A stretch of DNA of 64,000 nt from Acephala macrosclerotiorum (taxonomy: Eukaryota > Ascomycota > Leotiomycetes > Helotiales > Mollisiaceae). The notes below the pieces were generated by a model. That model was not told the DNA's origin and did no database searches. It worked only from the letters and a program-made list of their open reading frames with translations. This document shows positions 1 to 14,210 of this stretch, piece after piece. The translations under genes were made by a program, and so were the position numbers. The stretch covers positions 1 to 64,000 of the forward strand of contig MU119279.1 in NCBI GenBank assembly GCA_014904845.1, written 5' to 3'. Each line of letters begins with the position of its first letter. Positions within the stretch are counted from its first letter, which is position 1.

Positions 1-3000
1 TTTTTTTTAATAATATTCGCGATATTAAATTTTTTTTTTTGGATTTTTAATATAAAAATTTATTATTAAAATTATTATTATTATATTTTTTCGTAAAATT
101 TTATATATAATATTTTTTAAAATATTTTTTAAAATTATAAATATTTTATTAAATAAAATTAAAAAATAAAATAAAATTCAATTTTATAATTCTAATAAAA
201 AATAAATTCGAATATAAAATTATTAATATAAATAAATTTTTTAAATAAATATAAATTAATATATATAATTAAAATATAAAATTTATAAAAATTATAAAAA
301 TTAAAATAAAAAATAAATAAATAAAAAATACAAATTTAAATTTTTATTTAAAAATAAAAATTTAAAATTTTTACGATTATAAAAATTTTTTTAAATAATA
401 AATAAAATTTATTTAAAATAAAATAAAAAAAATATATCGTGAATTTTAATAAAAAAAAAATTAATATTAATACGATTATATAATTCGTATAACGATAATT
501 AATTCGATTTAATTAATAAATAAAATATTTCGAAAAATCGATTAAATAAAAAAAAAAAAATAATAAAAATCAAATAAAAATATATAAAAAAATAAAAAAC
601 AAAAAATTAATATAATAAAATAAATATTAAATTTATTGAAAAAAAAATTTAAAAAACGATCAAAATTAAAATTATATTTATAATATATATTAAATATTTT
701 AAAACGAATTTAAAAATAATTTATATATTAATAAAAATTAAAATAATAAAATTAAAAATTATTTTTATTAATACGAAATTCGTCGTTATTAAAATAAATT
801 AAATAATTTACAATATATAAATTATTTAATTTTAAATTAATAGTTTTTTAAAAAAAAAAAAAAAAAAATTTAATAATAAAAAAAAAATTTTAAAAAAAAT
901 AAAATTTTTTTTTTTTTTAAAAAATTAAATAATTATAATAAATTCGATAATAAAATTATAAAAACTCGTTATTATTTTATTTTTAATTTAATACGATATA
1001 ATTAATAACGTTTAAAATTATTATAAATATTTTTTAAAAATTTTTATTTTTATTTTAAAATAATTAATATTATTTTAAAATTTTTTATTAAATTTATATA
1101 ATAAATTATTAAATCGAAAATAGTAATAATAAATATATAAAAAAATAATATATTTTTTATTTTTTATATTTTTAATTCAATTATTAAATTTTATTAAATT
1201 AATAATAATATATCGAGTAAATTTTCAAAAAAATTATTTTTATCGCGATTGAAAATAAATTTAATTATAAAAATTTAATATAAATATAAATAACGCATAT
1301 ATTAATATAAAAAAAACTTAAAATAATTTATTTTAAATAGAAAATTAAATTTTAAATAAAAAAAATTTTAAACGAAAATTTATTTACGATTTAAATATTA
1401 TATTAAAAAGCAAAAATAAAAATATTATAAATATATAATAAATATAATAATAAAAAAAACATTTAAAAAAAACAATAAAAAAAAATATTAAATTTATTTA
1501 ATTATTTATTTTTTAAAAATAAAAAAATATTTAATAATAATTATTTTTCTAATTATTATTATTTAAAAAAATAATAATTATTTTTTTTTTCGAGTATTTA
1601 TAATATTATTTTATTTCGTATTTAAAATAAACGTATTAAATAAATTTTAATTATAATATTATATTATTAATAAAAAATTTTATTATTAAATAAATAAAAA
1701 AAATTTACGATTTTTTTTAAAAAAAATTAAATAATAATAATAATATATATTTATTAAATATAATTTTTACGTTTATTAAATATTTAAAATATTATTTTAA
1801 ATTTTTTATAATTATCGAAAAATAATTTAATAAATAATTAATAAAATTAAAAAAAAAAAAATATAAACAATTAATAAAATTAATATTTTAAATTATTAAA
1901 ATCGTTAAAAATTATTAATTTATTGAAAATCGATACAAATTGCAAATATATTAATACGTTTTATAATAAAAATAAAATTGATTTTATTTTTCAATAATTC
2001 GATATAAATTAAATTTAAATAAAATCGAAATATATTATAAGTATATTAATATATTTTAAAATAAAAATAAAATTATATTTTTTAATAATTTGAAAACAAT
2101 TATAAAATCGTTAAATATTAATTTTTTTATTTAATAAAAATAATTATTAAATTTAATTAATTAATTTAAAAATAAAAATAAAAAATATTTTTTAATAAAT
2201 TGAAATTAATTTTAATATAAAAAGAAATAAATAATTAAATTCGATTAATATATTTTAAATTAAAAATAAAATAATTAATCGCGATTAATATATTTTTTAG
2301 TAATTTAAAAATAAAACGTTTAAAATATTAAAAAATAAAAAATTAAAAATTCGAAAATAATTAATTATTAATTTTTTTAAACGATAAAAATATTTTTATT
2401 TTATAATTTTTATATATTTATTTTTTATCGATTTAATATTACAATTTTCGATTATATTATAAATTGAAATTCTTATAATAATAAAATAAAAAATTAATAA
2501 TAATATAAAAATAATATCGATAATAATTAAATATTAATTTTTAAATTTATAATAAAATCGTTTTATTATAATAATAATAATAAAAAAATTATAAATTAAT
2601 TAATTTATTTTATAACGAGAATAAAAATATATTTATTAATAATATTTAAAAATCGAAAATTATTTTTATTTTCGTTTTAATTTTATAATTAACGAATAAA
2701 AATAATAATTAATAATAATTAATTATTAATTTTTAAATTAATAATAAAATTATTTTATTATAATAATAATATAATTTATAAAAAGTTTTTTAAAATTATT
2801 AAAAAGTATTTATTAATATAAAATAATTATATAAATATTACAATTAAAATTTAAAATAAAAATTAATAAATTTATTATTATAAAATAAATAAAAAAATAA
2901 AAAAATAAAAAATAAAATAAAAATATATATATTCGATAAAAATATTATAAATTATTATATGTATTTTTATTATAAATAAAAAATTTTTTTTTTTTAATAA

Positions 3001-4947
3001 ATTTAAAAATATAATTTTTTTTAAATAATTATTTCGATTTCGATTTTAAATTTTTTATATTTTAACGATTAAATATTTAAAAAAAAATTTTAAATTATAT
3101 ATTTAAATTCGTAAAAATTCGAAAAAAAAAAAAAATTTTAAATTATAATATTAATATTAAAAAAAAAATTTATTAAATTTTTTTAATAAAACGATATATA
3201 AAATTTATAATATTTTATTATTCGAATATATTTGTTAAATTTTTTTCGTTTTTTAATCGTATTAATCAAATTTAATTTTTTGAATAAAATCGTTTTATTT
3301 TTTTATTATATTTTATTTTTATAATTTTTACGATTTTAATAATTTTAAAATAATATATTAATTAAATAAAAATTAAATTATTATTTACGTTTATATTTTT
3401 TTTTTTTTTATATAATAAAAATTTAATTTTTATTGTTTTAATATATTATTTTATATAAAAACTTTTTATTTATTGTATTTAATTTTATAAAAATTATTAT
3501 ATTAAATTTTTTTACGTAATATTAAAAAAATTATTAAATATAAATAATAAATAATAATATTTATTAAATTATAATATAAATATTTATAAAATAAAAATCA
3601 ATTTTTATTAAATTATAAAAAACTTTTAATTTGCTCGAATAAAAAATTATAAATTAATTTTTTTTAAATATTTTATTATAATTAATTTTTAATTGTATTT
3701 TTAATTTTTAATTTTTTTTTTAATTAATTTATTAAATTTTCAAATTTTAATATATATTTTAATTACGATAATTTTATAACGAAAAAACAATTAATTATTT
3801 TTTATATTTTTAATTTATTTAATTTAATTTAATATTATATTAAGAAAAATATTTATATTATAATAAAATTATATATTCTTTTTTCAAAAATCTTTGTAAA
3901 TAATTAATTTCGAGAGTAGTATTAATTACGTATTTTTTAGTATATAAAAAGTTTTCGTTTATTATAAATTAATTAATAATTCTTTTTATTATTATTTTAA
4001 TTAATTAATTAATTAATTTACGAATTACGAATTACTTCGAATAAATTTAATTTACTAATTAAAACGAATTAATTTACGATTAAATTTTTTTATTTTGTAT
4101 TTTATTATTTTTTTATAATATTTAAAATGTTTTTATAATTTAATAATTTATTTTTTTAAAGTTTTTATATAAATTATCGATTAAAATTTATTTTAATAAT
4201 ATAATAAATTTTTTATTATTGTTTTTTTTATTTTTAATTTTCGAAATTGTTTTTTTTAATTTATAAAATTTAAAAATTATAAAAAATATTGTAAATATAA
4301 AAAATATTTGTTTTTTTAAATTCTTTTTATTAAATTTTATATATTTTACAATTTGTTATAATATAAATTTTAATTTTTTTTTTTTAATAATTTATTATTA
4401 ATTATATTCTTTTATTAATTTATTATAAAATATAAAACTTTAAAACTAATAAATTATATTATAAATTCGTTGTTAATAAAATAAATTTAAATATTATTCG
4501 ATTAATTATAAATATTCGATAAATTTTTAAAAAAAAAAAAATAAAAAAAATAATATATAATTTCAAATTTATTTTATTAAAATAAAATTTATAAAAAAAA
4601 TTATTTTAAATTCGAAAAATAAAAATTCGAAATAAAAAAATAAATTTAATTTAAAAATAATAATTTTAAATAAATAAAAATTAAAATAATATAAAAAGTA
4701 AAAATATAATTACAAATTAATAAATAAAATTTAAATTTTAAATTTTAAATTTTAAATTAAATATATTTATATATTCGCGTTTAAAAATTCGTTTTTTATT
4801 ATTTTAATTTAATGTTTTATTATATTAATTATTAAAAAATATAAATATACTTTAAAAATTAATAATTAAAAATTCGATTTATAAATTATATTAATTATTG
4901 TAATTTTTTTTTATAAATACAATTTTTTTAAATTTATTAAACGATTT

Positions 4948-6303
4948 AATTATAATAAAATTATTAAAAAATTAAATTAAAAAATAAATAAAAAATAGTT
5001 TTATTATTAAAATTTAAAAAAAAAAAAAAAAAATCGAGCGAGTACTCGATTTTTAAAACTCGATTAATAGCGTCGAACTAAAAGCGAACATATAATACGT
5101 AATCGCGTTTTATAATATTATTTTTTCTTTTAAAATTTTTTTCGAGAAATTCGAAGTTTTTATTAAATATAAATCGTTAAATAAATTATTTAATCGTATT
5201 TAATTTTATTTCTCGTTCGTATTTTTATTATCGTTATTTTTATCGTTTAAATTTATATTATTATCGTTATAATAATTAATTTTTTTATTTTTTATTTTAA
5301 TATCGTTTACGATTATAATTTTCTTTATTTTTAATTTATTTATTTTTTTATATTAAACGTCGATATCAATAAAAAGTTTATTTAAAATTAAACGATCGAA
5401 TTTACGAATATCGTTTAATATATTATTATTAAAATTTAAAATTAAATCGCTAGTTACGCGAATATTTACGTTTAATATTAAATTAAACATTTATTGAATT
5501 ATTCGAAAGAGACGTAAAAAAAGAAATTCGAACTCGTTCGTAATTATATAATATATAATTTTTTTATTAAATAATCGTAATATTTAATTCGAGTATTAAA
5601 CGTATAATCGAATACGTATTATTTATATTAATTTTTTTAAATTCGTATATTTATAATTATTTTTATTTTTTTCGTCGTAATTTAATAACGTTATTAATAA
5701 ATAATTATTATAAATTTTTTTATCGATTAATAAAATATTTTTTTCGTACGTTTATATTTATTTTCAATATATAAATTTTATTTTAATTTTTAATATAATC
5801 AAAAAAAAATTTAAAAATATTAATTAATCGATTTTACGTACTAATAAAATTTTAAATTTTAATACTTTCGAAGATTTTCTTATTTTTTTTATAGTTTTTT
5901 TTTGCGATTTATTATACGAGTTTTTAATAAAAATTTTATAAATAATATTAAAATCGAAAGCGAATTGTAAAACTTTTTTCGATATTATATTCGTAATCGT
6001 AATCGAAATTTAATCGTTTTCAAAAATCGTTTATAAAAAAATTTTTAATTTAATTTATTTTATTTTTTAATTAAATTTATTAAATTATTATTTTTTATAT
6101 TTAAAATTTCAATATTTTCTCGCGTTATTTTTTTTTATTTTTTAAAATATAACGTTTTTACACGTAATCGTATTTTTTTAATCGTTTAATTTAATCGCGA
6201 ATATCGAATTTTTTTTTATTATTAAATTGATTTATTATTCGATTTTTATTTATTCGTCGATCGTATTTCTTTTCTCGATAATCGTATATATTTTTTTTTT
6301 TTC

Positions 6304-6377
<74 letters not shown>

Positions 6378-7072
6378 TTTTTTTTTTTTTGAAAACTTTG
6401 TAAATATAATTAGAATATTTTTTTATTTTCGTTTTTTTATTTTTTTTGTAATACGTTTAAATTTACTTATAAAATTAAATAATTTTTTAAAATTATTTTT
6501 TTTTTTTTTTATAATCGTTTTAAAAAATTATTTTTTTCGTACGAATTATTTTTATAATATATATTATATCGACTCGATTATTATTTAATATTTCGAGATT
6601 TAAATTTTTCGTATTTTTTCGTTTTATTTAAAGTTTTTCGAGTTCGATTTTTTTAATTATATTAAATTCGAATTTCGTCGTTTTAATTTTCTATTTAATT
6701 AATACTCGTAATATTTCGTTATATTTTATCGACAAACGAAATCTCGATTAAAAAAAGTTTAAAATTCGTAAATATTAAACGAAATCGAATATATTAAATT
6801 GATTAAATATATTTATAACGATTATAGTTTTTTTTTCGATTATTAACGTTTTAAAAAGTAAATATATTATTTATCGTATTAATTCAATAAAAAAATTTTG
6901 AATTATAATAAAATTATTAAAAAATTAAATTAAAAAATAAATAAAAAATAATTCTATTATTAAAATTTAAAAAGAAAAAATAAAATTAAATAAGTACTCG
7001 ATTTTTAAAACTCGACTAATAGCGCCGAATTAAAAGCGAACGTGTAATACGTGATCGCGTTTTATAATATTA
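4948..7072. mobile_element. Degenerate element flanked by about 172-bp direct repeats
   Basis: Two direct repeats, 4948-5120 and 6901-7072, match over their whole length with mostly transition differences. Both contain AGTACTCGATTTTTAAAACT, then an AGCGYCGAAYTAAAAGCGAA-like block, then ATCGCGTTTTATAATATT. The roughly 1.8 kb between them is slightly richer in CpG than its surroundings but has no open frame. The layout resembles a short LTR element (LTR-internal-LTR) destroyed by RIP. No primer binding site or polypurine tract can be recognised, so the class is open; a segmental tandem duplication is the alternative. Confidence 0.5.
6305..6390. repeat. Long poly-T tract
   Basis: A run of about 86 bases that is T except for two interrupting A bases. 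It lies inside the direct-repeat-flanked element. It could be a low-complexity expansion, or the poly-A tail of a non-LTR element read on the other strand. Its true length is uncertain in any assembly. Confidence 0.8.
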
Positions 7073-10000
7073 ATTAAACGTTTAAAAATATTTATTTGTA
7101 ATAAGAATTATTAATACGTTTAAAGAAAACTAGACTAGTTTTTAAATTATTTATTAAATAGTTTTACGTTTTATAATTTATAATAATAAAAATCGAAATT
7201 TTAAAAATTTAAATTTTTATAATTTTAATTTCGATATTTGTATATATATTACAAATTACGAATATAAATTTGTAAAAGAAAATTAATTATAAATTTAAAA
7301 AAAAATTTAAATAAATTAAATTATATTTTTATTTAAAATTAATAAATAAATAAATAAAAAAAAAATATAAATATTATTAATTTAAAATATATTTATTAAA
7401 ATTTATTAAATAAATTTAATACGAAATTAATAATTTTTTTAATTTTTTTATTCGCGAATTTTATCGAAGTTTTAATATTAATAAATAATATAAATAATAT
7501 ATTTTTAATAAAAAAAAAATTTTAATTTTTTTTAATTTTTTTTTATTTTTATAAATAAATATAAAAATTATTAAAACGTAATTTTTATTAATAAATTTAA
7601 AAAATTTATTTTATTTTATAATAAAAATTTTAATTTTTTATTTGTATTTTTTTATAAATTTTTTTATTATTAATTTATTATATAAAAAACGATTTTTATT
7701 AATTAAACGAATAATTAAATATAATAAAAATTTTATTTTCGTTTGAAATCGAGTTCGAGTTTTCGAATTAAAAAATTTTATATTTTTCGATATTAATAAA
7801 TTCAATTTTGTACGATAAAATAATTTTTAATAAATTAAATTATTTTATTAATATATTTATTAAATAAAAATTATATCGTTTTAAAATAAATTTTAAAATC
7901 GTAAAATAATAATATTTTTAATAATATTTTTAAAATTAAAATCTTTTTATAAAAATATATTTTTAATTAATTTAAATTAATTAAAATTATTTTAAATAAT
8001 TAAAATTTTATTTTATTTTTTTAATTAAAATTAAAATTCAATATGAATAATAAAATAATATTTGATTTATTATATTAATTTTATTAGTAATAATAATTGT
8101 AATTATATAAAATTTAATTTTAACGATTTTTAAATTATCGAATTTTTTTTTATTATTTTTTAAATAATATATATTTATATTTAAAATTTCGTAAATAATA
8201 AAATTTTTAATATATATAATAATTAAATTTATTAATACGAGAATAAAAATTTTATATTAACGTTTTAAAATATTTATTTTTAATAATAAAAATTTAATAA
8301 TTAATATTTTTTTAATTTTATTTTATTTTTTTATATAAATAAAAAATTGTTTATTAATATTTTATTATAAATATTAAAAAATATTTTAATTTTATATTAA
8401 AAAATAATTTTTAATTAATAAATATAATTTCGACGTATAATTTAAAAATATTTTTTACGTTTAATAAAAATTAATTATTATTAAATAAAAACTCGAATTT
8501 AAAATTTTTATCGTTTTAAAAATTGTTATTATTTAAAATAAAAAACGTTTAAATTTTTATTTTATTATAGTATTTAAATTGAAATTTTTATTTAATTATA
8601 TAAATATAATTTTAAATTTTATCGATTTTATTATATAATAATAAAATATTAAAAATCAAATTTGTAATATTTAAATTTAAATTTTTTTTTTTTAAAAATA
8701 AATTATATTATTATTAAACGTTTAAAGTATTTTAAAAATTATATTATAAAAATTAAAACGTAAATTTAAAAAAATCGTATTTAATATTTTTAAAAAAAAA
8801 AATTGTAATTATTTATTGAAAATTTAATAATATTATTTAAATTCGCGATTTTTTTTTATTAATCAATTTCAAAATTACGTATTACGCGATTTTTATTAGT
8901 TTTTTTTTTAGATTTATATAAATACTAAAAAATTTTAATTAAAATTTAAATATATATTAAAAAAACTAATAATATTTTTAAATTTTGAATATTTAATAAC
9001 GTTTAAAATATATCGAATAAAAAAATTTTAAAATTGATTTTAAAAAATATTACGATTATATTCACGTGATTTTATATTCTTTATATAATATTTTTATAGT
9101 CGAGATTTTAATTATCAATTTATTTTATTATTTTAATTTATTATAATTTACGTTATAAAAAATAAAAAATTTTAAAAAGTATTTATATATATTATTTTTT
9201 ATTTTTATAATATTTATAACGAATTTTTAATTTTTTTAATTTTTAATATTAAATAAAAAATTATAAATTACAAAAATATATTATTCGTTATTTATAATTT
9301 TATTAATAAATTTAAATATTTATTATTATTTCTATATTTAAACGTTTAAATAATTTGAATTGAAAAAAATAAAAAATTTTAAATTAATTCGTTTTATTAT
9401 ATTAATTTTATTAGTTTTCGTATTAAATAATATAAATTTTTAAATTATATTATTTATTATAAAAAGAATTTTAAATTTCGTTAAAATTTTAATTTATAAA
9501 TTTTATTATATTTATTAAATTATTTATAGTAATAAAATATTTCGTAATAATATTTTTAATATATATTCGAATTTAATAAAATTATAAAAATCAAAATTTC
9601 GTATTAAATATATAAAATGTAAATTGTTATAAAAAGTAATTATATATTATAATAATTTCGTTTTTTTTTTTTCGTTAAAATTTATTATAAATTTTTATTA
9701 TAAAATTATTCGTTTAAATATTTTTTATTTGTAAATTTTTTAAATTAAAAAAATCGATTATTATAATTAATTTTTCGATAATTACTTTGAATATAACGAT
9801 TATAAAAATTAAATAATATATTTTAATATTATTTTTAATAAAATAATTTAATATATAATATATTTAAATTAATATTTTATTAATTTTTTTAATAAGAAAA
9901 AATACGATATTATAATTTAATTATAAATAAATCGAAATAATATAATTATATTTATTAATACAATTATTATTTTAAAATAATATTATAATATTAATTTTTA

Positions 10001-13000
10001 TATTATAATAAATATTATTATTATTTAATTATTTAAAAATTTTAAATAATAAAATATATATTTTTTTAAATTGTATTTTGTACAAATATTTAAATTTAAT
10101 AATAAAAATAATTAAATTTTTATATAATTTGTTTTATAAAAATATTATTTATATTATTTTTATTATTTTGAAAAATATTTTCAAATAAATATTAATATAA
10201 TTTAATAACGTTTTTATTTACAATTTTAAAAATTATTAAAATTATATAATTAATTATTTTTTTATAAAAAATTTTAAATACGAAAATGTATTTAAATAAA
10301 ATTTTAAAATTTAAATTATTAATAATTTATATAAAATCGTATAAATGAAATATATTTCGATTATTAATTTTTATAATATTGAAATAATTAATAATATTTT
10401 TTAAAATATTTATTTTTTTAAAATTAATATATAATAATATTAAAATATTATATTAAAATAATTAAATTGTTTTTCGTAAATATTAATTAAATTATATTAT
10501 ATTAAAATTTTATAATATACGAAAAAAAATTATTTTAATAATATAAAAAATAATAAAAATTTTAATATTATTAAAATTTAAAATAAGTCAAAATACAAAT
10601 ATATTAAATCGAATAATATAATTTATAAAAACATATTATTAAATTAATTTTTTTTTAAAAAACTTCGAATTATATAATAAAATTAATTTAATATTAAATA
10701 ATAATTTTTATATACGTAAATTGTTATACGATTTTTTATTAATTATATTAAACGTAATTAAACGTAAATCGATATTATTTATAATTATAATATTTATTTA
10801 ATTTTATATTTAAAAAATATTATAAATTTAAATACGATTTTTAATAAAAATTTACTATAAAAAAATTATATCGTAAAAAATAAAAAATAGAAAATAATAT
10901 TTCGTCGCGCGTTAAAAATAATAATATATAAATTAATTGAAAAACGTAATTAAAAATATAATAATTAAATATTATATATATATAAATTAAAAATATTTTT
11001 TAAAATCGAATAAAAATATTATTAAAAACGAAATAAAAAATAAAATAAAATAAAATTAAAAATTAATATTTATTATAAGAATATTAAAAATATTTTTCAA
11101 TTTAATATATTGAAATTTAAATTTAAATTTAAAATTATTTAAAAAAGCGTTATAAATAATATTATAAACAATTTTATAAATTTTTTTAATTTAATTATTA
11201 ATATATTTTATTTTTCGAGATTTAATATATTTTAAAATTTTTAATTAATAATAATTACAATTGTATTAATAGTTTTCAATTTTAAAAATATATTATTTTT
11301 TTTAAACAATAAAAAAAAAATTTTTAAAATTATATTTATTAAACAATTTTTTAATATATTTATCGTGAATATTTTTCAAGTTTTATTTTATAAAAATAAT
11401 ATTATTAATAAATTTTTAAAAAACGTATTTTTTCGTTTTAAAATAATTTCGATTAATTTTAATATATTTTATAAATTATTTAAATATTTTTAAAATTATA
11501 ATGTTACGTATTATATAAAATTTAAATAAATTTTTTTTTTATAAATATTTTTTTTTTATATTATTATTAAAAATTTTTAAATTTTTAAAAGTAATAATAA
11601 AAAACAAATAATAATAAAATTAAATTTTATTTTTTATAATTACAAATTTTAAAATACAATTATAAATATAATTTAAAATAATAAAAAAAAAAATTTTTAA
11701 TATTAAACGTTTTAAATATTTAAAATAATTTTAATAAAAAATAATATTAATATTATTTATTATTAAAAAACGTAAAATAAAATTAATATTTAAATTTCGA
11801 ATATATATAATATATTTATAATAAAAATTAATAATATTATTATAAATAATACAATTATAAAAAATTTTATTCGAAAAAAAAAACGCGTTTAATTAAAGAT
11901 TTTTTTATTAAATATTTATAAATATTATATAATAATTTATTAATTAGATTTTTTAATATATTACTATAATTTTAAATACAATTTTATAAAATTATTATTA
12001 ATAAAATAAAAATTTTCAATTAAATATAAAATAATTGAATTTATTTATAAATTATTAAAAAATTTTAATTTAATACGCTTTAATAAAATAATAATATATT
12101 AAAATTATATTAATTTTTTATAAAAGTTTTTTATTATAATTTATTTTATTTTTTAATTTTTTACAAATATAATAATATTATTTTTTTATTTTTTTAATTT
12201 TTTTTTTAAATTTTATAATTTTAATATTTATTTTATTTATAATTTATTTAATTATATACGTTTTAATTTCATCGTATTTTTTTTAGTATTTTTAATAGAA
12301 TTTTATACGAATTATTTTATATTAAATTAAATATTTTTATAATAATTATATTTATATATTATTTAATTTTTAAATATAAATTTAAAATTAATTTTTTATT
12401 ATATTTAAAAAATTTACAATTGTTTATATTAATTTTCTTTTCAAATAAATAAATTTGTATACGTGTTTTTTAATAAATTTATATTTTTTTTTTATAAAAA
12501 TATTATTAATTTTTTTTTTTTTACGTATTAATTTATATATTAATTTTATTAAATTTTTTAATAATAATAAAAACTATAATAAAAACTAATTTTTGATTTT
12601 ACTCAAAGTTTTTTCGAATTTAATTAATTAAATATACGATTTACTTTTTTTATTAAACTAATAATTTTAATATAAAGTTTTTAATTTTAATATTATTTTT
12701 AATTTAAATTATAAATATAATCAAATTTTTTCAAATTAATAAAAAATCGAAAATATTAATAATATTAAATAATAAAAAAATTAATAATAATATAATAACT
12801 ACAAATTAAAAAAAAAAAACTCAAAAAAAGTAAATTAATAAAAAAATAAATATTTATAATAATTATATAAAAAATAATTAAAATTAAAAACGATATATTT
12901 TAACGTTTTTTAATAAAATTTTAATATAAAAACATATCGTAAATATTACGTTTATTACGTAAATTCTATTGGACTTTTTTTTCTTTTAGTAAAAAACTTT

Positions 13001-13660
13001 TAATTATCGTTAAAAATATAATCGATTTTCGTTTTTAAAAATACTAAAAAATTTCTTATTAAATTATTTATTTCGTAACTATTTACATTTTAATATCCAT
13101 AAAACTTCTAAAAATACTTTTCAAAAAGCTAATAAAAAACTTCGCAAAAAGAAATTACAAGTTTTCTTAACTAGTTTTAGTGAAATTCGCGGATTCGTAT
13201 AAATTTGCGCATAAAACGAATATCGGCTACTTATTTCTGCTGAAAAGCGATTTCACCCAAATTCAACCGAGGTGCCCAAATGCAGCGATTTGATTGGTCT
13301 GTTAAGAAATGTCGCGGCACGTGACTCTAGGAAAGGAACACCAAAACTTCGATTCTATTGCGCTCACAACTATAATTTATTAATTAATCCAAATTGCATA
13401 AGACTTGTAAATAAGTTGAAACTCAATCAAATACCCCCAGATTTCAAGTTTCAAGCGATTCTATTAATTCATTATTGCGCAAATTAATAGAATATAGTCG
13501 CACTCAGTCAAAATCGCGACCGCAAAACTCTCAAGTACGTTTCTGCCTTAGGCATTAAGGCACTCACTTAGTGCTAGATATCTCTACAGCTGCGCAGCTT
13601 TCGAGGGGGGTCCCAGGGGGTCTCACCCTGGAATATATATTAAAGAGAGTGATTTAAACT

Positions 13661-13979
13661 GATTGAATTAATCGTAGCAACTCAATATAAGAGACGGGGG
13701 TCCCAGGGGGTGTCCCCTTGGTGTGAGGCTCTGCTGGAAGTGCGTTTATGCCTAAGGCTTAGTGGAGCTTATCAGCTTATCGGCTTCACCGCCCGGCAGA
13801 ATCTCAACCTACTAATCTAAATTGATTGAATCGATCGTAGCAACTAAATATAAGAGACGGGGGCCCAGGGGTGTCCCTGGTAATATGAGGCTCCGCAGGA
13901 AGTGCGTTTCTGCCTTAGGCACTAAGGGCCTTATCAGCTTATCGGCTTCACCGCTCGGCAGAATCTCAAACTACTATCT
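13661..13979. repeat. Two tandem copies of a 163-bp repeat
   Basis: Copy one (13661-13817) and copy two (13824-13979) both start GATTGAAT, then ATCGTAGCAACT, ATATAAGAGACGGGGG, a GGCTC(T/C)GC block, AAGTGCGTTT, and end with TTATCAGCTTATCGGCTTCA and CGGCAGAATCTCAA. A scrambled partial third copy lies upstream at about 13533-13650 (CGTTTCTGCCTTAGGCA and a GGGGGTCCCAGGGGGT block). The copies differ at scattered sites but are not RIP-mutated, consistent with being below the size needed for RIP or with being young. Confidence 0.75.
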
Positions 13980-14137
13980 CAATAACTATGCCAACTTTAA
14001 ATGCTTATAAAACGCTCAAATTAAGAGCTATTAACTTGAAACTTGAAATAGAAATAAATTACTAAAGTCGAAGACTTTGAAGCCCCCCGCAGGGACGCCT
14101 CTGCGAGGCCTGCGGAGCAAAATGTGCGTCGAGTAGA

Positions 14138-14199
14138 AAAAGAAAAGGCCCGTCCGCTATTGGCTTGCTTAGCGAGCCGCCGAACGGGCCCTTTCTTTC
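14138..14199. repeat. Nested GC-rich hairpin
   Basis: Outer arms 14138-14156 (contains AAAAGGCCCGTCCG) and 14181-14199 (contains CGAACGGGCCCTTT) pair with two mismatches. The loop holds a second hairpin, 14162-14178, GGCTTGC paired to GCGAGCC around TTA. Such stacked hairpins occur as mobile GC clusters in fungal mitochondrial DNA and at the 3' ends of some transposons. The function here is unknown. Confidence 0.6.
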
Positions 14200-14210
14200 G
14201 GTACGAGAGA

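Larger units (their letters stand above)
1..13150. repeat. AT-rich, RIP-degraded gene-free block
   Basis: About 13 kb of almost pure A+T with long A and T runs and no ORF of 60 codons or more. Most of the remaining C and G bases sit in CpG (TCG, ACG, CGA contexts); CpA, CpT and CpC are largely gone on both strands. This is the expected endpoint of repeat-induced point mutation acting on repeats, and AT-rich isochores of this kind are known from several Pezizomycotina. No telomere repeat is seen, so an internal or pericentromeric block is as likely as a subtelomere. The original repeat families cannot be read, apart from the structures listed separately. Confidence 0.85.
13150..14210. other. 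GC-balanced island inside AT-rich DNA
   Basis: Base composition changes sharply here to about half G+C, then back to AT-rich after 14210. The island holds G-run blocks of the GGGGGTCCCAGGGGGT type, the 163-bp tandem repeat and a nested hairpin. The two small ORFs (13272-13487 and 13822-14010) have no protein-like features and the second runs through the repeat, so I do not call them genes. The mix of AT-rich spacers with GC-rich hairpin clusters resembles fungal mitochondrial intergenic DNA, which raises a nuclear mitochondrial insertion as a possibility (inference). Confidence 0.5.

Noticed and set aside
1..13150. Telomere or subtelomere
   Set aside because: No TTAGGG/CCCTAA array and no telomere-linked helicase; only AT-rich DNA is seen.
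13661..13979. Tandem repeats as a possible CRISPR-like array
   Set aside because: Only two long copies without spacers, in a eukaryotic nuclear context.
13272..14010. Two small ORFs in the GC island
   Set aside because: One lacks any feature and the other lies within the tandem 163-bp repeat; repeat explains them better.
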